A stretch of 59,367 nucleotides of DNA, taken from contig CALICM010000047.1 of assembly GCA_938049225.1 (NCBI GenBank), positions 1 through 59,367 of the forward strand, read 5' to 3'. The notes below the pieces were generated by a model. The model ran no database searches. It had not been told where the DNA came from and saw only the letters and a program-made list of their open reading frames with translations. This DNA is from an uncultured Paracoccaceae bacterium (GTDB lineage: Bacteria > Pseudomonadota > Alphaproteobacteria > Rhodobacterales > Rhodobacteraceae). The translations under genes were made by a program, and so were the position numbers. Below, piece by piece: positions 35,764 to 44,516 of this stretch (position 1 is the stretch's first letter; each line of letters opens with the position of its first letter).

Positions 35764-36156
35764 ATGAAAGCGTACACCCCCTCCAACATTCGCCCACCTT
35801 TCGCCCGCTATTCGCATGCGATCGAAGTCCCCCCTGGTCACCGCCTGCTGGCTGTTTCTGGTCAATTGGGGATTTCGCCTGAAGACGAGGTGCCAGATGG
35901 CGCTAGCGCCCAGGCGGCTCTGTGCTTTGCCAACATAGATGCGATATTGGTTGCAGCCGGTATGGATCGCGGGTCGATTGTTCGGGTGAACGCCTATGTC
36001 ACCGACAGGGCCTATCTCGCGGACTATATGGCCGCCCGCGACAGGTTCTTCGGGGCGGTGAGCCCACCCCCAGCCTCGACCCTGATGATTGTTTCGGGCT
36101 TCGCGACCGAGGCGTTCAAAGTAGAGGTCGAGGTTCTGGCCGCGGCGCCGGTCTGA
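35764..36156 (+). CDS. RidA-family protein (non-canonical)
   Basis: The 130-residue protein has the YjgF/RidA fold and probably forms a trimer. The motifs LLAVSGQLGI, ANIDAILVAAGM and VRVNAYVTD fit the family. Canonical RidA enzymes keep an Arg in a P-x-R-S motif that binds the imine's carboxylate. Here the equivalent is PASTLMIVSGFA, so that Arg is missing. It therefore probably is not a standard 2-aminoacrylate deaminase. It diverges from the N-heterocycle operon, as RutC-type RidA proteins accompany pyrimidine breakdown. Confidence 0.86.
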   Translation: MKAYTPSNIRPPFARYSHAIEVPPGHRLLAVSGQLGISPEDEVPDGASAQAALCFANIDAILVAAGMDRGSIVRVNAYVTDRAYLADYMAARDRFFGAVSPPPASTLMIVSGFATEAFKVEVEVLAAAPV

Positions 36157-36299
36157 CTCCCATGCGCGGCTCTCGACCCATCAAGGAAAACAAAGACTTG
36201 GGACATCCGCTGACATCTGCGGTTGTGGATCGGCAAAGATATCTGCTTGGATACTCTCAGCGCAGGGACATGAGCGAAAGACGGGTTAGGCATAAAGGC

Positions 36300-37922
36300 A
36301 TGTTTGGACAGGACCTGTTTGTTGGTCGAGATTATCACCCTGGCCGCTGCAACCGGCCCCCCCTTGGGGGCACTGGATTAAAGGCGCTTGTGGCCGTCGC
36401 CTTGATCGCCACATCCGCGCAAGGGGCCGAGGTGCGCTTCATCGATCAATCCGCGAACCTGCCCGCGAAGCATGTTTACGAGGGTGGGTGGGAGCATTTC
36501 GTCGGCGGTGGCGTGGCTGTTTTCGACTGTAACGGCGACCGGCGCCCAGATATCTTTGCCGCCGGTGGCACCGCGCCCGCGCGTCTGTTCGTGAACCAAG
36601 GCACCCCTGCGGGCGATTTGAAGTTCCTTTCCGCCCCCTTGCCGCCGCTGACCGGTGTCACCGGTGCTTATCCTTTGGACATCGACAATGACAGCCTGCC
36701 CGATCTGGTGGTCTTGCGCGTAGGGCCGAACGTCATTCTGCGCGGACGCGGGGGATGCGCGTTCGAGGATGCGACGCAGGCCTTGGGCTTTGAGCCTGGG
36801 GCCAGCTGGAGCACCGCGTTTTCGGCCACATGGGAAGCGGACGCTACGCGCCCCACCCTGGCCATCGGCAACTATGTCGACCGCAACGACCCGGATGGGC
36901 CATTTCAGGTTTGCGAGGCGAACGAGCTGCACCGCCCCAACGGGAACAGCTACGGCCCACCCTTGGCGTTGGAGCCAGGTTTTTGCGCTTTGTCTATGCT
37001 GTTTACCGATTGGAATCGCAGCGGGCGGTCCGATCTACGGGTCTCGAACGACCGGCAATATTATGTCCGCGATGGGGCCGAGCAGATGTGGCGCTTCACG
37101 CCCGAGCCCCGGCTGTTGACCGACAAAGACGGCTGGCTGGATCTGTCGATCTGGGGCATGGGCATCGCCAGCCGGGATCTGACCGGCGATGGCTGGCCCG
37201 AGGTGATGCTCACCTCGATGGGCGATCAAATTCTGCAATACAGCGACCAGGATAAGGGTTTTAAAAACGCGCATTTCGACGTCGGCGCCACCGCGCACCG
37301 ACCCTATACGGGCGACGATGGCCGCCCCTCGACCGGCTGGCACGCGGAATTCGCAGATGTCGACAATAATGGGCTGGCGGATCTGTTTATCGCCAAGGGA
37401 AACGTGGATCAGATGCCCGGCAACGCGATGAAGGACCCCAATAACCTGTTGATCCAACAAAGCGACGGCACCTTTGTCGAAGGCGGCGTTTCAGCCAATG
37501 TGGGCTCGCCCGCCCGGGGACGCGGGGCGGCCCTGGCGGATTTCAACGCGGATGGGCTGTTGGATCTGGTGGTCGTCAATCGCCGCGCCCCGATGGAGAT
37601 TTATCGTAATGTCACCGAAGACCCCGGCGCCTGGGTCATGATCACCCCGCGCCAGCCGGACATCAACCGCTTCGCCTTGGGCGCTTGGGTTGAACTGCAG
37701 ACCCAGGTCGGAATGCAAACACAAGAGGTCACCGTGGGGGGCGGCCACGCGGGCGGCCAATTGGGACCACTGCACTTTGACCTGGGCGAGGGCGAAACAG
37801 CCAAGGCGCGGGTCATTTGGCCTGATGGAGCAGCATCAGGTTGGCATACGCTGACCAGCGGCCAAGTGGTGGATATGATGCGCAGTGACACCGACGGCGC
37901 GGCGCTAGTAATTCCGCGCTGA
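36300..37922 (+). CDS. Secreted FG-GAP/VCBS repeat protein with ASPIC/UnbV domain (CRTAC1-like)
   Basis: Up to 540 residues. A hydrophobic signal core (KALVAVALIATSAQG) is followed by several FG-GAP-like blades with DxDxDG-type calcium loops: VFDCNGDRRPDIF, LDIDNDSLPDLV, RDLTGDGWPEVM, ADVDNNGLADLF, ADFNADGLLDLV. The C-terminal ASPIC/UnbV domain is recognisable (VTVGGGHAGGQ to VIWPDGAASGWHTL). The start is uncertain. ATG 36300 gives an overlong leader, and a seven-C run just before the signal core could hide a sequencing frameshift. It converges on the di-heme peroxidase gene, 2 nt apart. Confidence 0.8.
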   Translation: MFGQDLFVGRDYHPGRCNRPPLGGTGLKALVAVALIATSAQGAEVRFIDQSANLPAKHVYEGGWEHFVGGGVAVFDCNGDRRPDIFAAGGTAPARLFVNQGTPAGDLKFLSAPLPPLTGVTGAYPLDIDNDSLPDLVVLRVGPNVILRGRGGCAFEDATQALGFEPGASWSTAFSATWEADATRPTLAIGNYVDRNDPDGPFQVCEANELHRPNGNSYGPPLALEPGFCALSMLFTDWNRSGRSDLRVSNDRQYYVRDGAEQMWRFTPEPRLLTDKDGWLDLSIWGMGIASRDLTGDGWPEVMLTSMGDQILQYSDQDKGFKNAHFDVGATAHRPYTGDDGRPSTGWHAEFADVDNNGLADLFIAKGNVDQMPGNAMKDPNNLLIQQSDGTFVEGGVSANVGSPARGRGAALADFNADGLLDLVVVNRRAPMEIYRNVTEDPGAWVMITPRQPDINRFALGAWVELQTQVGMQTQEVTVGGGHAGGQLGPLHFDLGEGETAKARVIWPDGAASGWHTLTSGQVVDMMRSDTDGAALVIPR

Positions 37923-37924
37923 CT

Positions 37925-39247
37925 TCAACGCTCGACTGGCAACCCGCTGGGCACATTGTCGGGAACACCCAGACGTCCGATGGTGGCGTTTTCGCCGGTC
38001 AAGGCGAATAGAAACGCCAAGAGGTCAGACATATCCATATCATCCAGCGACATCGGCGCACGTGTGACCGCAGCACTGATCGCCGCCTGTTCAGCCTCGT
38101 CCGTCAAGGGCTCAAAGGGCGTCTTGCCCTCAAGGGGGATCAGTTTGGTGATGCTGGGGTCATAGGCGACTAACCCTTCGATCGGGTCCAGGTGATGGCT
38201 TACAAAGGACTTCAAATCTGGAAACGCCCCCGTGTGACCATAGGGGGCCGTCAGCGAAACATTGCGCAGACTAGGGGTGCGAAAGGCGTAATTGTCAGCA
38301 GGATCCCCCGTGACGCGACCCCGACCCAAGTCCTTTGCGTGGGTCTCGAAGCGGGCCGCCTTGCCCGGGCCGAACTGCGGCTCGCCCATCGCATGAAACC
38401 CATGGTTGGTTTGGAGCGGGCCAGTGTGGCAGTCGGCACAACCCGCAGCCCCATAGAACAGCTGCATCCCCCGCAGGGCAGCACCTGTCAATTCTGCCTC
38501 GCCCCGCAGATGCGCATCAAACGGGCTGTCGTCTGAGCGCCATTCGACGGTGATAAAATCCGCGATGGCGTTTGAGATATCGGTAAAGGCAATGGGCCGC
38601 CCGGCGGCGATCTCTGGCAAAGCCTCTTCAAACGCAGTTTGATACGCGGGAATGGCACGCACCCGGGCCGCGATCAAATCCCAAGCGCCGCCTACCCCGG
38701 TAAGGCGGCCCTGCCGCACCGCCGTTGAAACCTCGTTCTCGGCGTAATGTCCCGCCATCTCGTCAGGAGACAGGACCGGAAACATGGTTTGTGCGGACAG
38801 CACGCCGGAAAAGCCTTGGACCATATCCTCGTCCAAAGGCGTGCGCAGGCCGCTGGGCCGCGAGGGGTCCGCTTCGATTCGGCCATCGAAAAACATCACC
38901 GTGAACTCGCGCGCGCCCAGATTGAACAAGGACATCGCGTTGCGGGGAATGTGCTGCTCGGGCACATTGTCGGGATCGACCGTGCGATCCGGTCCCATAC
39001 CGACGCCACCCTCCCCCAATCCCAGGGCCTGACCGTCGCTGGTGCCAAACCGAGGGTGATGACAGGTCGCACAGGAAATGTTGCGGTTCCCCGACAGGAT
39101 CGGATCGTAGAACAGCTGATGACCGACCGTCACCAACCCGGGGTTCACAGACCGATAGTCGCTGTTCCAGATGGCGCGTGGCAGGTCAGCCGCGGCGGCG
39201 GTCAGGGCAAGCAGACTTAAGGTCAAAGCGGCGGTTAGGCGGATCAT
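37925..39247 (-). CDS. Di-haem cytochrome c peroxidase of the MauG/MbnH type
   Basis: The 440-residue periplasmic protein has a signal peptide (MIRLTAALTLSLLALTAAAA) and two c-type haem sites: CATCH at 59-63 and CADCH at 270-274. The stretch ALGLGEGGVGMGPDR resembles MauG/MbnH relatives more than classical CcpA. These enzymes reduce peroxide or use it to oxidise residues in partner proteins. The gene starts with a 4-nt overlap (ATGA) after the DUF4387 gene, and its end faces the FG-GAP protein gene. Confidence 0.9.
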   Translation of the reverse strand: MIRLTAALTLSLLALTAAAADLPRAIWNSDYRSVNPGLVTVGHQLFYDPILSGNRNISCATCHHPRFGTSDGQALGLGEGGVGMGPDRTVDPDNVPEQHIPRNAMSLFNLGAREFTVMFFDGRIEADPSRPSGLRTPLDEDMVQGFSGVLSAQTMFPVLSPDEMAGHYAENEVSTAVRQGRLTGVGGAWDLIAARVRAIPAYQTAFEEALPEIAAGRPIAFTDISNAIADFITVEWRSDDSPFDAHLRGEAELTGAALRGMQLFYGAAGCADCHTGPLQTNHGFHAMGEPQFGPGKAARFETHAKDLGRGRVTGDPADNYAFRTPSLRNVSLTAPYGHTGAFPDLKSFVSHHLDPIEGLVAYDPSITKLIPLEGKTPFEPLTDEAEQAAISAAVTRAPMSLDDMDMSDLLAFLFALTGENATIGRLGVPDNVPSGLPVER

Positions 39248-39552
39248 GGCGTGGGCACCTCGATCCCGCCGACCAGCCAGGCCCATTGCGACGCGTGCAT
39301 GTCCCGATCCGCCCGGCTGCCTTGAACCACTATCCGGGGCAGGCTGAATTTGATCACATTTAGATGCGCGATATCAAACCGTTTCAGCGCGGCAATCGGC
39401 TGATGAAACGCCTGCGCCACTTGGTCTGTCTGCAAACTATCTTTCAGATGATCGAAAATCCGCCGCTCGCCGCAGAAAATATCGACCGTCAGCCAAAACG
39501 GCCCAGCGTTTTTCGTACGGATCTTGGGGACAATCTGATCAAGCCGGGACAT
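39244..39552 (-). CDS. DUF4387-domain protein (AtuA-associated)
   Basis: The 102-residue protein matches DUF4387 across its length (KIRTKNAGPFWLTVDIFCGE). These small proteins follow AtuA/DUF1446 genes, and the two halves are fused in some organisms. It begins inside the last 14 nt of the AtuA gene and overlaps the peroxidase start by 4 nt. No catalytic residues are known; it probably acts as a subunit with AtuA. Confidence 0.85.
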   Translation of the reverse strand: MSRLDQIVPKIRTKNAGPFWLTVDIFCGERRIFDHLKDSLQTDQVAQAFHQPIAALKRFDIAHLNVIKFSLPRIVVQGSRADRDMHASQWAWLVGGIEVPTP

Positions 39553-40906
39553 GGGATACTTCGGTAACTTCAAGACGAAAGGCTGACATCGGATCGTCCA
39601 ATATCATAACATGGTTCAACACGAACTCATAGAGCGGCCCACGCGCCCAATCGGCGGGCGAGAATGGAAACGCAAAAGTGGCCTGCGGCTCGTCGTCGGT
39701 CAACGGATAGTGCAGCAGGAATGGATTGGCCAGCTTCGCGATCTCGGACGCGCGGGCTTGGTTGGGGGCGGTAACGATGGCCAGAACGCCAACCTCGGCC
39801 GCGGTCGGCGCTGCGGTTTCCAGCCCGCCAAGGGTCGCGTTTTGTCCGATCAGGCGGAAGTCCAGTGTGTAGTCTTTAGGTGCAGTCAGGCCCATGCGAC
39901 TGTGGATCTGCTCATCCAAGAACCGGCTCAGACGATCCACCCAGGCTTGGGCGTTTTGGACGTAGCGCGGCTCGCGCAGCAGCGCCAGAATTGTGGATTG
40001 GTAGCCCGCTAGGCGCGCACCCTCAAGCTTCACTGTATAGTCTTTTGCCGGAACCCACGTCGAGCCGGTCACGCGGACCCTGGTGGCATCCAACGCCTCA
40101 TATCGCGCCCGGCTGACGTCCAAGTGCCCGCCAGGCTCGTGCAAAATGAACGGGTCGGCGTTTTCGTACAGCATATGGGCGGCGACCAGCTCCGGCGTGC
40201 AAGCCGCCCCCTCAGCCATAGGGGTTACCGTGAACCCCTCGGTATCGAAGTCGATCACGATGACGCCCGAGGTGGGGTTGGTCGAACACAGCGCCCCGCA
40301 TTCCCCGATCTTGGCACCATGCCAGGCCGCGCCAGCATGCATACCGCGTTGCAACGGAAGGGCGGCAATCGTGGCCGTGTCCGTGGTGCGCCCTGCAATC
40401 ACAATGTCAGCACCCGCGCTCAGCGCCGCGCCGATCTGCTCGGCCCCTGCCAGGGCAACAATGTTGGTCAGCCCCTCGCAATCGGCCGCAGTTACCGGTT
40501 GCACCGGCTCCAGTGGGCGCACGCGGTCCCAGCCGCGGGCGACATCGCCGGTGTGCTGGCTGGAATAGAGCCGCGCGATGCGCACCTTGTGGCCCAACTC
40601 CCGCGCCAGTTCGACCGTGATGTCATACATCCAATCGACCGTGCTGTCCGTCCCACAGGTCCCCGCTGTGCCAACGACCAGCGGGACGCCCGCCTCGGCC
40701 CGGGCCAGCATCAGCGCCCGCCATTCCGACAAGGTTGCCGCCCGCGAGTACTTCGACGTGCCCGTGCCCAGGTAATAGGGCCCGCTGTCCGTCGACCCAC
40801 CGTCCACACAGATGATGTCGGGCCGCATCCGGACCCCACGGGCCAAGGCAGCGGCATCAAACCCCAGCCCAATGGCCCCATTCGGGATCAAGACCCGGGT
40901 CGCCAT
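39539..40906 (-). CDS. AtuA-family protein (DUF1446), acyclic terpene/carboxylate catabolism
   Basis: The 455-residue cytoplasmic protein starts ATRVLIPNGAIGLGFD and carries the DUF1446 features VDGGSTDSGPYYLGTG and VVGTAGTCGTD near the N-terminus, plus VIAGRTTDTATIAALP. The founding member AtuA is needed for citronellol/geraniol use in Pseudomonas, but its reaction is unproven and the family is broad. Here it follows the tct transporter with a one-base TGATG overlap and precedes DUF4387, so it probably acts on the imported acid. Confidence 0.85.
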   Translation of the reverse strand: MATRVLIPNGAIGLGFDAAALARGVRMRPDIICVDGGSTDSGPYYLGTGTSKYSRAATLSEWRALMLARAEAGVPLVVGTAGTCGTDSTVDWMYDITVELARELGHKVRIARLYSSQHTGDVARGWDRVRPLEPVQPVTAADCEGLTNIVALAGAEQIGAALSAGADIVIAGRTTDTATIAALPLQRGMHAGAAWHGAKIGECGALCSTNPTSGVIVIDFDTEGFTVTPMAEGAACTPELVAAHMLYENADPFILHEPGGHLDVSRARYEALDATRVRVTGSTWVPAKDYTVKLEGARLAGYQSTILALLREPRYVQNAQAWVDRLSRFLDEQIHSRMGLTAPKDYTLDFRLIGQNATLGGLETAAPTAAEVGVLAIVTAPNQARASEIAKLANPFLLHYPLTDDEPQATFAFPFSPADWARGPLYEFVLNHVMILDDPMSAFRLEVTEVSHVPA

Positions 40907-42408
40907 CAGTCCGTCACCGCTTGGGGCTTTTTCAACACACCGCGCAGGAACATGGGCGCGACAAAGCCCAAAACCGCGGCGACCCAAAGGACGATCGCGA
41001 TCCAGCTTGAGAACAAATAGGTCGGATCCCCGTCCGAGATGGTCATCGCCCGGCGCAAGCTATCCTCCATATCATTGCCCAGCAGAATACCCAAAATAAT
41101 CGGCACGGTCGGCACATCCAACTTGCGAAAGAAAAAGCCCAAGACCCCAAAGCCGATCATAAGAAGTAAGTCAAAGGTTGAACCGGAAAGCGAGAAAATC
41201 CCCACAAACGAGATCATTGTAACCATCGGCAGCAGTACCCAGGGCGGGACCGTCAGGATTTTTACAAAGATCTTGACCATCGGCACGTTCATGACCAGCA
41301 GCACGAAATTCGCGATCAGAAGCGAGGCCATCAGCCCCCATACCACCTCGGGCCGTTCGGTGAACAACAGCGGCCCGGGCGTGATGTTCAGTGTCAAAAG
41401 CAGCGCCAACAAAACCGCCGTCGTCCCCGACCCCGGCACCCCCAGGGTCAACATCGGCACCAAAGCGCCTCCGGCAGCCGCATTGTTCCCGGCCTCGGGG
41501 GCCGCCACGCCGCGCGGATCGCCCTTGCCAAAGTGATTGTCGCGCACCAGCGATTTCTCGGACATATAGGCCAGAAAACTCCCCAGCGAGGCGCCAGCGC
41601 CGGGCAGAATTCCCGCGACAAACCCAACCACTGTCGAGCGTAGCATGCTGACCATACTGCGCCCGATGTCGCGGAAGGGGATCGTAATCTTACCCAGCGT
41701 CACCCCGATGGCCGAGCTGCGGCCATGGCTTTCGATGAACACAAACACCTCGGTCACCGCGAACAGCCCCACAATGGCCACCAGAAAATCAACGCCATCC
41801 ATCAGATGCAATTCGCCAAAGGTGAAGCGCGGCAGGCCGGTCGAATTGTCCAGCCCGATCATCGCGATCCCCAGCCCGATACACGCCGCGATCGCCGCCT
41901 TGGCCTGATTGTTCGAGGCAATGCCACCCAGCGTGCAAAACGCCAACATATAAAGGGCGAAATACTCGGCCGGGCCGAACAAGAACGCCACCCGCGCCAG
42001 CATCGGTGCCAGCAGCATCAGTCCGATTGTGGCCAGAAAAGCCCCCACGAACGAGGCGACACCGGATAACACCAGCGCATCCCCCGCGCGGCCCTGTTTG
42101 GCCATCGGATACCCATCCAGCGTGGTCATCAGCGCCGGTTCGTCTCCTGGAATATTCAGCAGGATCGAGCTAATCCGTCCGCCGTACATCGCGCCGTAGT
42201 AAACACTGGTCATCAGCACCAGCGACTCGGTCGCGCCCAGCCCAAGTGAGAACGCCAGTGGAATGAGTAATGCCACACCGTTCGAAGGCCCCAGTCCCGG
42301 CAGCGCCCCGATAATGGTCCCCAGAAAGCATCCTACCACCGCCAAAAACAGCGTATTGGGCGTAAGGGCGACCGCAAATCCATCTGCCAAAAGGGAAAGC
42401 GTTTCCAT
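40906..42408 (-). CDS. tctA: Tripartite tricarboxylate transporter large permease (TctA)
   Basis: The 500-residue integral membrane protein has about 11-12 helices. It carries the TctA signatures GTIIGALPGLGPSNGVALLIPL near the N-terminus and the mirrored GFVAGILPGAGASLGSFLAY in the second half. Together with TctB it moves carboxylates with cations. It directly abuts the TctB stop and overlaps the AtuA start, so it is co-expressed. Confidence 0.96.
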   Translation of the reverse strand: METLSLLADGFAVALTPNTLFLAVVGCFLGTIIGALPGLGPSNGVALLIPLAFSLGLGATESLVLMTSVYYGAMYGGRISSILLNIPGDEPALMTTLDGYPMAKQGRAGDALVLSGVASFVGAFLATIGLMLLAPMLARVAFLFGPAEYFALYMLAFCTLGGIASNNQAKAAIAACIGLGIAMIGLDNSTGLPRFTFGELHLMDGVDFLVAIVGLFAVTEVFVFIESHGRSSAIGVTLGKITIPFRDIGRSMVSMLRSTVVGFVAGILPGAGASLGSFLAYMSEKSLVRDNHFGKGDPRGVAAPEAGNNAAAGGALVPMLTLGVPGSGTTAVLLALLLTLNITPGPLLFTERPEVVWGLMASLLIANFVLLVMNVPMVKIFVKILTVPPWVLLPMVTMISFVGIFSLSGSTFDLLLMIGFGVLGFFFRKLDVPTVPIILGILLGNDMEDSLRRAMTISDGDPTYLFSSWIAIVLWVAAVLGFVAPMFLRGVLKKPQAVTD

Positions 42409-42846
42409 CTAGCCCAACCACTCTCGCGGTACGGCGAACAGCCCTAACCCCAGCACATATTTGAAAATCACAAACAGGCCCACAGACAGTCCAACACCCG
42501 TAATGGCGGCGGGTCCCGCGCGCGGGCTGATCTGATAGCTGATCACCCCCGCCGCGACCGCCGTTGGCAACAAGAAACCCAAGGGGCGCAACGTCATCGC
42601 ATAGCCCGCCAGCACGACCACCGCGATCAGCAAACGGCCAAAGGTCATCAGCGCGGGCCATTCGGGCTCGGTATCGGGCTTGATCAGGATCATGATCGAA
42701 CACAGGATCACGACGCAGCCAACGATATAGGGAAAGGTTTTCGGACCCACCGGGTCCGAAATGAATCCCGTTTGGATCTGTGTGGCGGTGGCGATATAGC
42801 CAGCCGCCACACAGATCATGATCAGACCAAAAATTCGGTCAGACAT
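42409..42846 (-). CDS. tctB: Tripartite tricarboxylate transporter small permease (TctB)
   Basis: The ~145-residue protein has four hydrophobic helices. It begins SDRIFGLIMICVAAGYIATATQI and has the conserved FISDPVGPKTFPYIVG of TctB proteins. ATG 42846 fits the family's usual N-terminus; another ATG four codons upstream (42858) is possible. It pairs with TctA in the membrane. Confidence 0.9.
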   Translation of the reverse strand: MSDRIFGLIMICVAAGYIATATQIQTGFISDPVGPKTFPYIVGCVVILCSIMILIKPDTEPEWPALMTFGRLLIAVVVLAGYAMTLRPLGFLLPTAVAAGVISYQISPRAGPAAITGVGLSVGLFVIFKYVLGLGLFAVPREWLG

Positions 42847-42861
42847 AAAGGCACCCATGCC

Positions 42862-43830
42862 TTACTGGATAACGCCGATCTCGCGGCTTAGGGTCTGGAT
42901 CTCGCCGATCACCCCATCGACATAGGCCTGAAAGTCATCGCCCACCCGGTTGAACGGGGCCAAACCGTTGGCCGCCATCTGCTCGGCCCAGGCGTCCGAG
43001 GCACCGACCTGTGCCAAAGCATCAGACCACTTCTGGTAATCGTCATCCGAAATCCCCTTCGGCACATACAATCCGCGCCAGTTGACCGCGACCACATCGA
43101 TGCCCTGTTCCTTTGCCGTCGGGATATCCTCGAAACCAGGGATCCGCTCTTCGGTGAAGCTGGCCAAGACCCGCACATCGCCTGACTTCAGAAAGCCGAC
43201 CACTTCCGAGATGTCGCCCGTCATCGCCTGGGTGAAGCCGCCGATGGTTTGGGTGATCGCATCCGCACCACCGTCGACACCGATGTACTTCACTGCGCGC
43301 ACGTCGTCGAAACCGGCACGCCCCAGCGCCATCAGCACCTTAAGGTGGTCAAACCCACCGGCAGCCGAGCCACCCGCGAAGGTGACCGACGATGGGTCTG
43401 CCTTGATCGCATCGATCAGATCGGTCAGCGATTGATGGGGGCTGTCGTTGGCGACCACGATCACCCCGGGATCGGCGCCAATTGCGCCCAAAAACCGCAC
43501 CTGATCCGAGGTCGCACCACCATAGGCATTCTGCGCAAGCCGCGTCGCCGTCGCTGACGAGGCCGCGACGATCAGATCCGCATCGTCGTTGCGCTCGTTC
43601 ACCACATGGGAAAAGGCCAACCCACCGCCGCCACCGGCCATATTGGTCACTTGGATGGGCGCATCCACCGCGCCGATATCAAACATGATCTTACCAATCG
43701 AGCGGCAGGTGAAATCCCAACCACCACCGGGGTTCGCCGGTGCGATACATTCGGCGGCCATTGCGGCCCCACCCAGGCCCAAGGTTAGAATGGCGGCGGC
43801 GGTACCGCGCCGCAGAACTGTCTTAAACAT
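42862..43830 (-). CDS. tctC: Tripartite tricarboxylate transporter binding protein (TctC/Bug family)
   Basis: The 322-residue periplasmic protein has a signal peptide (MFKTVLRRGTAAAILTLGLGGAAMA). It shows the Bug fold: PANPGGGWDFTCR near the N-terminus and GGSAAGGFDHLK in the ligand loop. Bug proteins bind carboxylates through two conserved loops. ATG 43830 follows GGAGG by 7 nt. It heads the operon tctC-tctB-tctA-AtuA-DUF4387-peroxidase. Confidence 0.93.
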   Translation of the reverse strand: MFKTVLRRGTAAAILTLGLGGAAMAAECIAPANPGGGWDFTCRSIGKIMFDIGAVDAPIQVTNMAGGGGGLAFSHVVNERNDDADLIVAASSATATRLAQNAYGGATSDQVRFLGAIGADPGVIVVANDSPHQSLTDLIDAIKADPSSVTFAGGSAAGGFDHLKVLMALGRAGFDDVRAVKYIGVDGGADAITQTIGGFTQAMTGDISEVVGFLKSGDVRVLASFTEERIPGFEDIPTAKEQGIDVVAVNWRGLYVPKGISDDDYQKWSDALAQVGASDAWAEQMAANGLAPFNRVGDDFQAYVDGVIGEIQTLSREIGVIQ

Positions 43831-43886
43831 CTGTGTCCTCCCAGAAACACGAAACTGGCGGGCCCAGCACTCTTTCGGTCCAGTCG

Positions 43887-43974
43887 CCGCCCAAAGTACC
43901 GACAGTTGGGCGCAAATACCGCCCAAAGTCAAACCCGCGTTGCAGAAATTGTTCGATTTACCCAGGCGTTGCAG
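43887..43974. promoter_or_regulatory. Divergent tctC/aroQ control region with repeated CGCCCAA half-sites
   Basis: A perfect inverted repeat TTGGGCG-N7-CGCCCAA spans 43906-43926. The longer word CCGCCCAAAGT occurs twice as a direct repeat, at 43887-43897 and 43919-43929. A separate direct repeat GCGTTGCAG lies at 43937-43945 and 43966-43974. All fall in the 188-nt gap between divergent starts, as expected for operators of a shared regulator. No regulator gene is in the window. Confidence 0.55.
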
Positions 43975-44018
43975 TGGTCTACGGTCCGCCTTAAAACCCC
44001 TCAATCTGGACCCGCCCC

Positions 44019-44456
44019 ATGACCCCCGTGATGATCCTCAACGGCCCAAACCTGAACCTGCTGGGCCAACGCCAGCCCCAGGTCTATGGCGCCGACACGC
44101 TGGCCGATGTCGAGAAGCGGTGCGAAACCATGGCCGCCAACCATAAGTTGGCCCTCAGTTTTGCGCAATCCAACCACGAGGGCGAGTTGGTGACCCTGAT
44201 CCAAGACGCGCGCACCACCGCGAAAGCGATCATCATCAATCCGGGGGCCTATAGCCATACCTCGATTGCCATCCTCGATGCGCTTAATATGTTCGACGGC
44301 CCAGTGATCGAGGTTCATGTCTCAAACATTCACGCGCGCGAGGCGTTCCGCCATCACTCCTATGTTTCGCACCGGGCGGACGCGGTGATCGCGGGCTGCG
44401 GCATTCAAGGCTACGAGATGGCGCTGGAAAGGATCAGCGCCCTCCTATCCCCTTAG
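44019..44456 (+). CDS. aroQ: Type II 3-dehydroquinate dehydratase
   Basis: The 145-residue enzyme interconverts 3-dehydroquinate and 3-dehydroshikimate. Active-site residues are all present: Asn11 region (NGPNLN), Arg18, catalytic Tyr23, Asn74 (NPGAY), Glu98-x-His100 ([10 protein letters not shown]) and Arg111. It does not sit beside accB/accC, the usual neighbours of the biosynthetic aroQ in this group. It diverges instead from a carboxylate importer operon, so a catabolic role (quinate/shikimate-type) is possible. Confidence 0.94.
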   Translation: MTPVMILNGPNLNLLGQRQPQVYGADTLADVEKRCETMAANHKLALSFAQSNHEGELVTLIQDARTTAKAIIINPGAYSHTSIAILDALNMFDGPVIEVHVSNIHAREAFRHHSYVSHRADAVIAGCGIQGYEMALERISALLSP

Positions 44457-44516
44457 TCGCGGCGCTGGGACACCGCTCAAGATACACATTTGCGCCAAAT
44501 CGCGCGCAGCGCTCAT

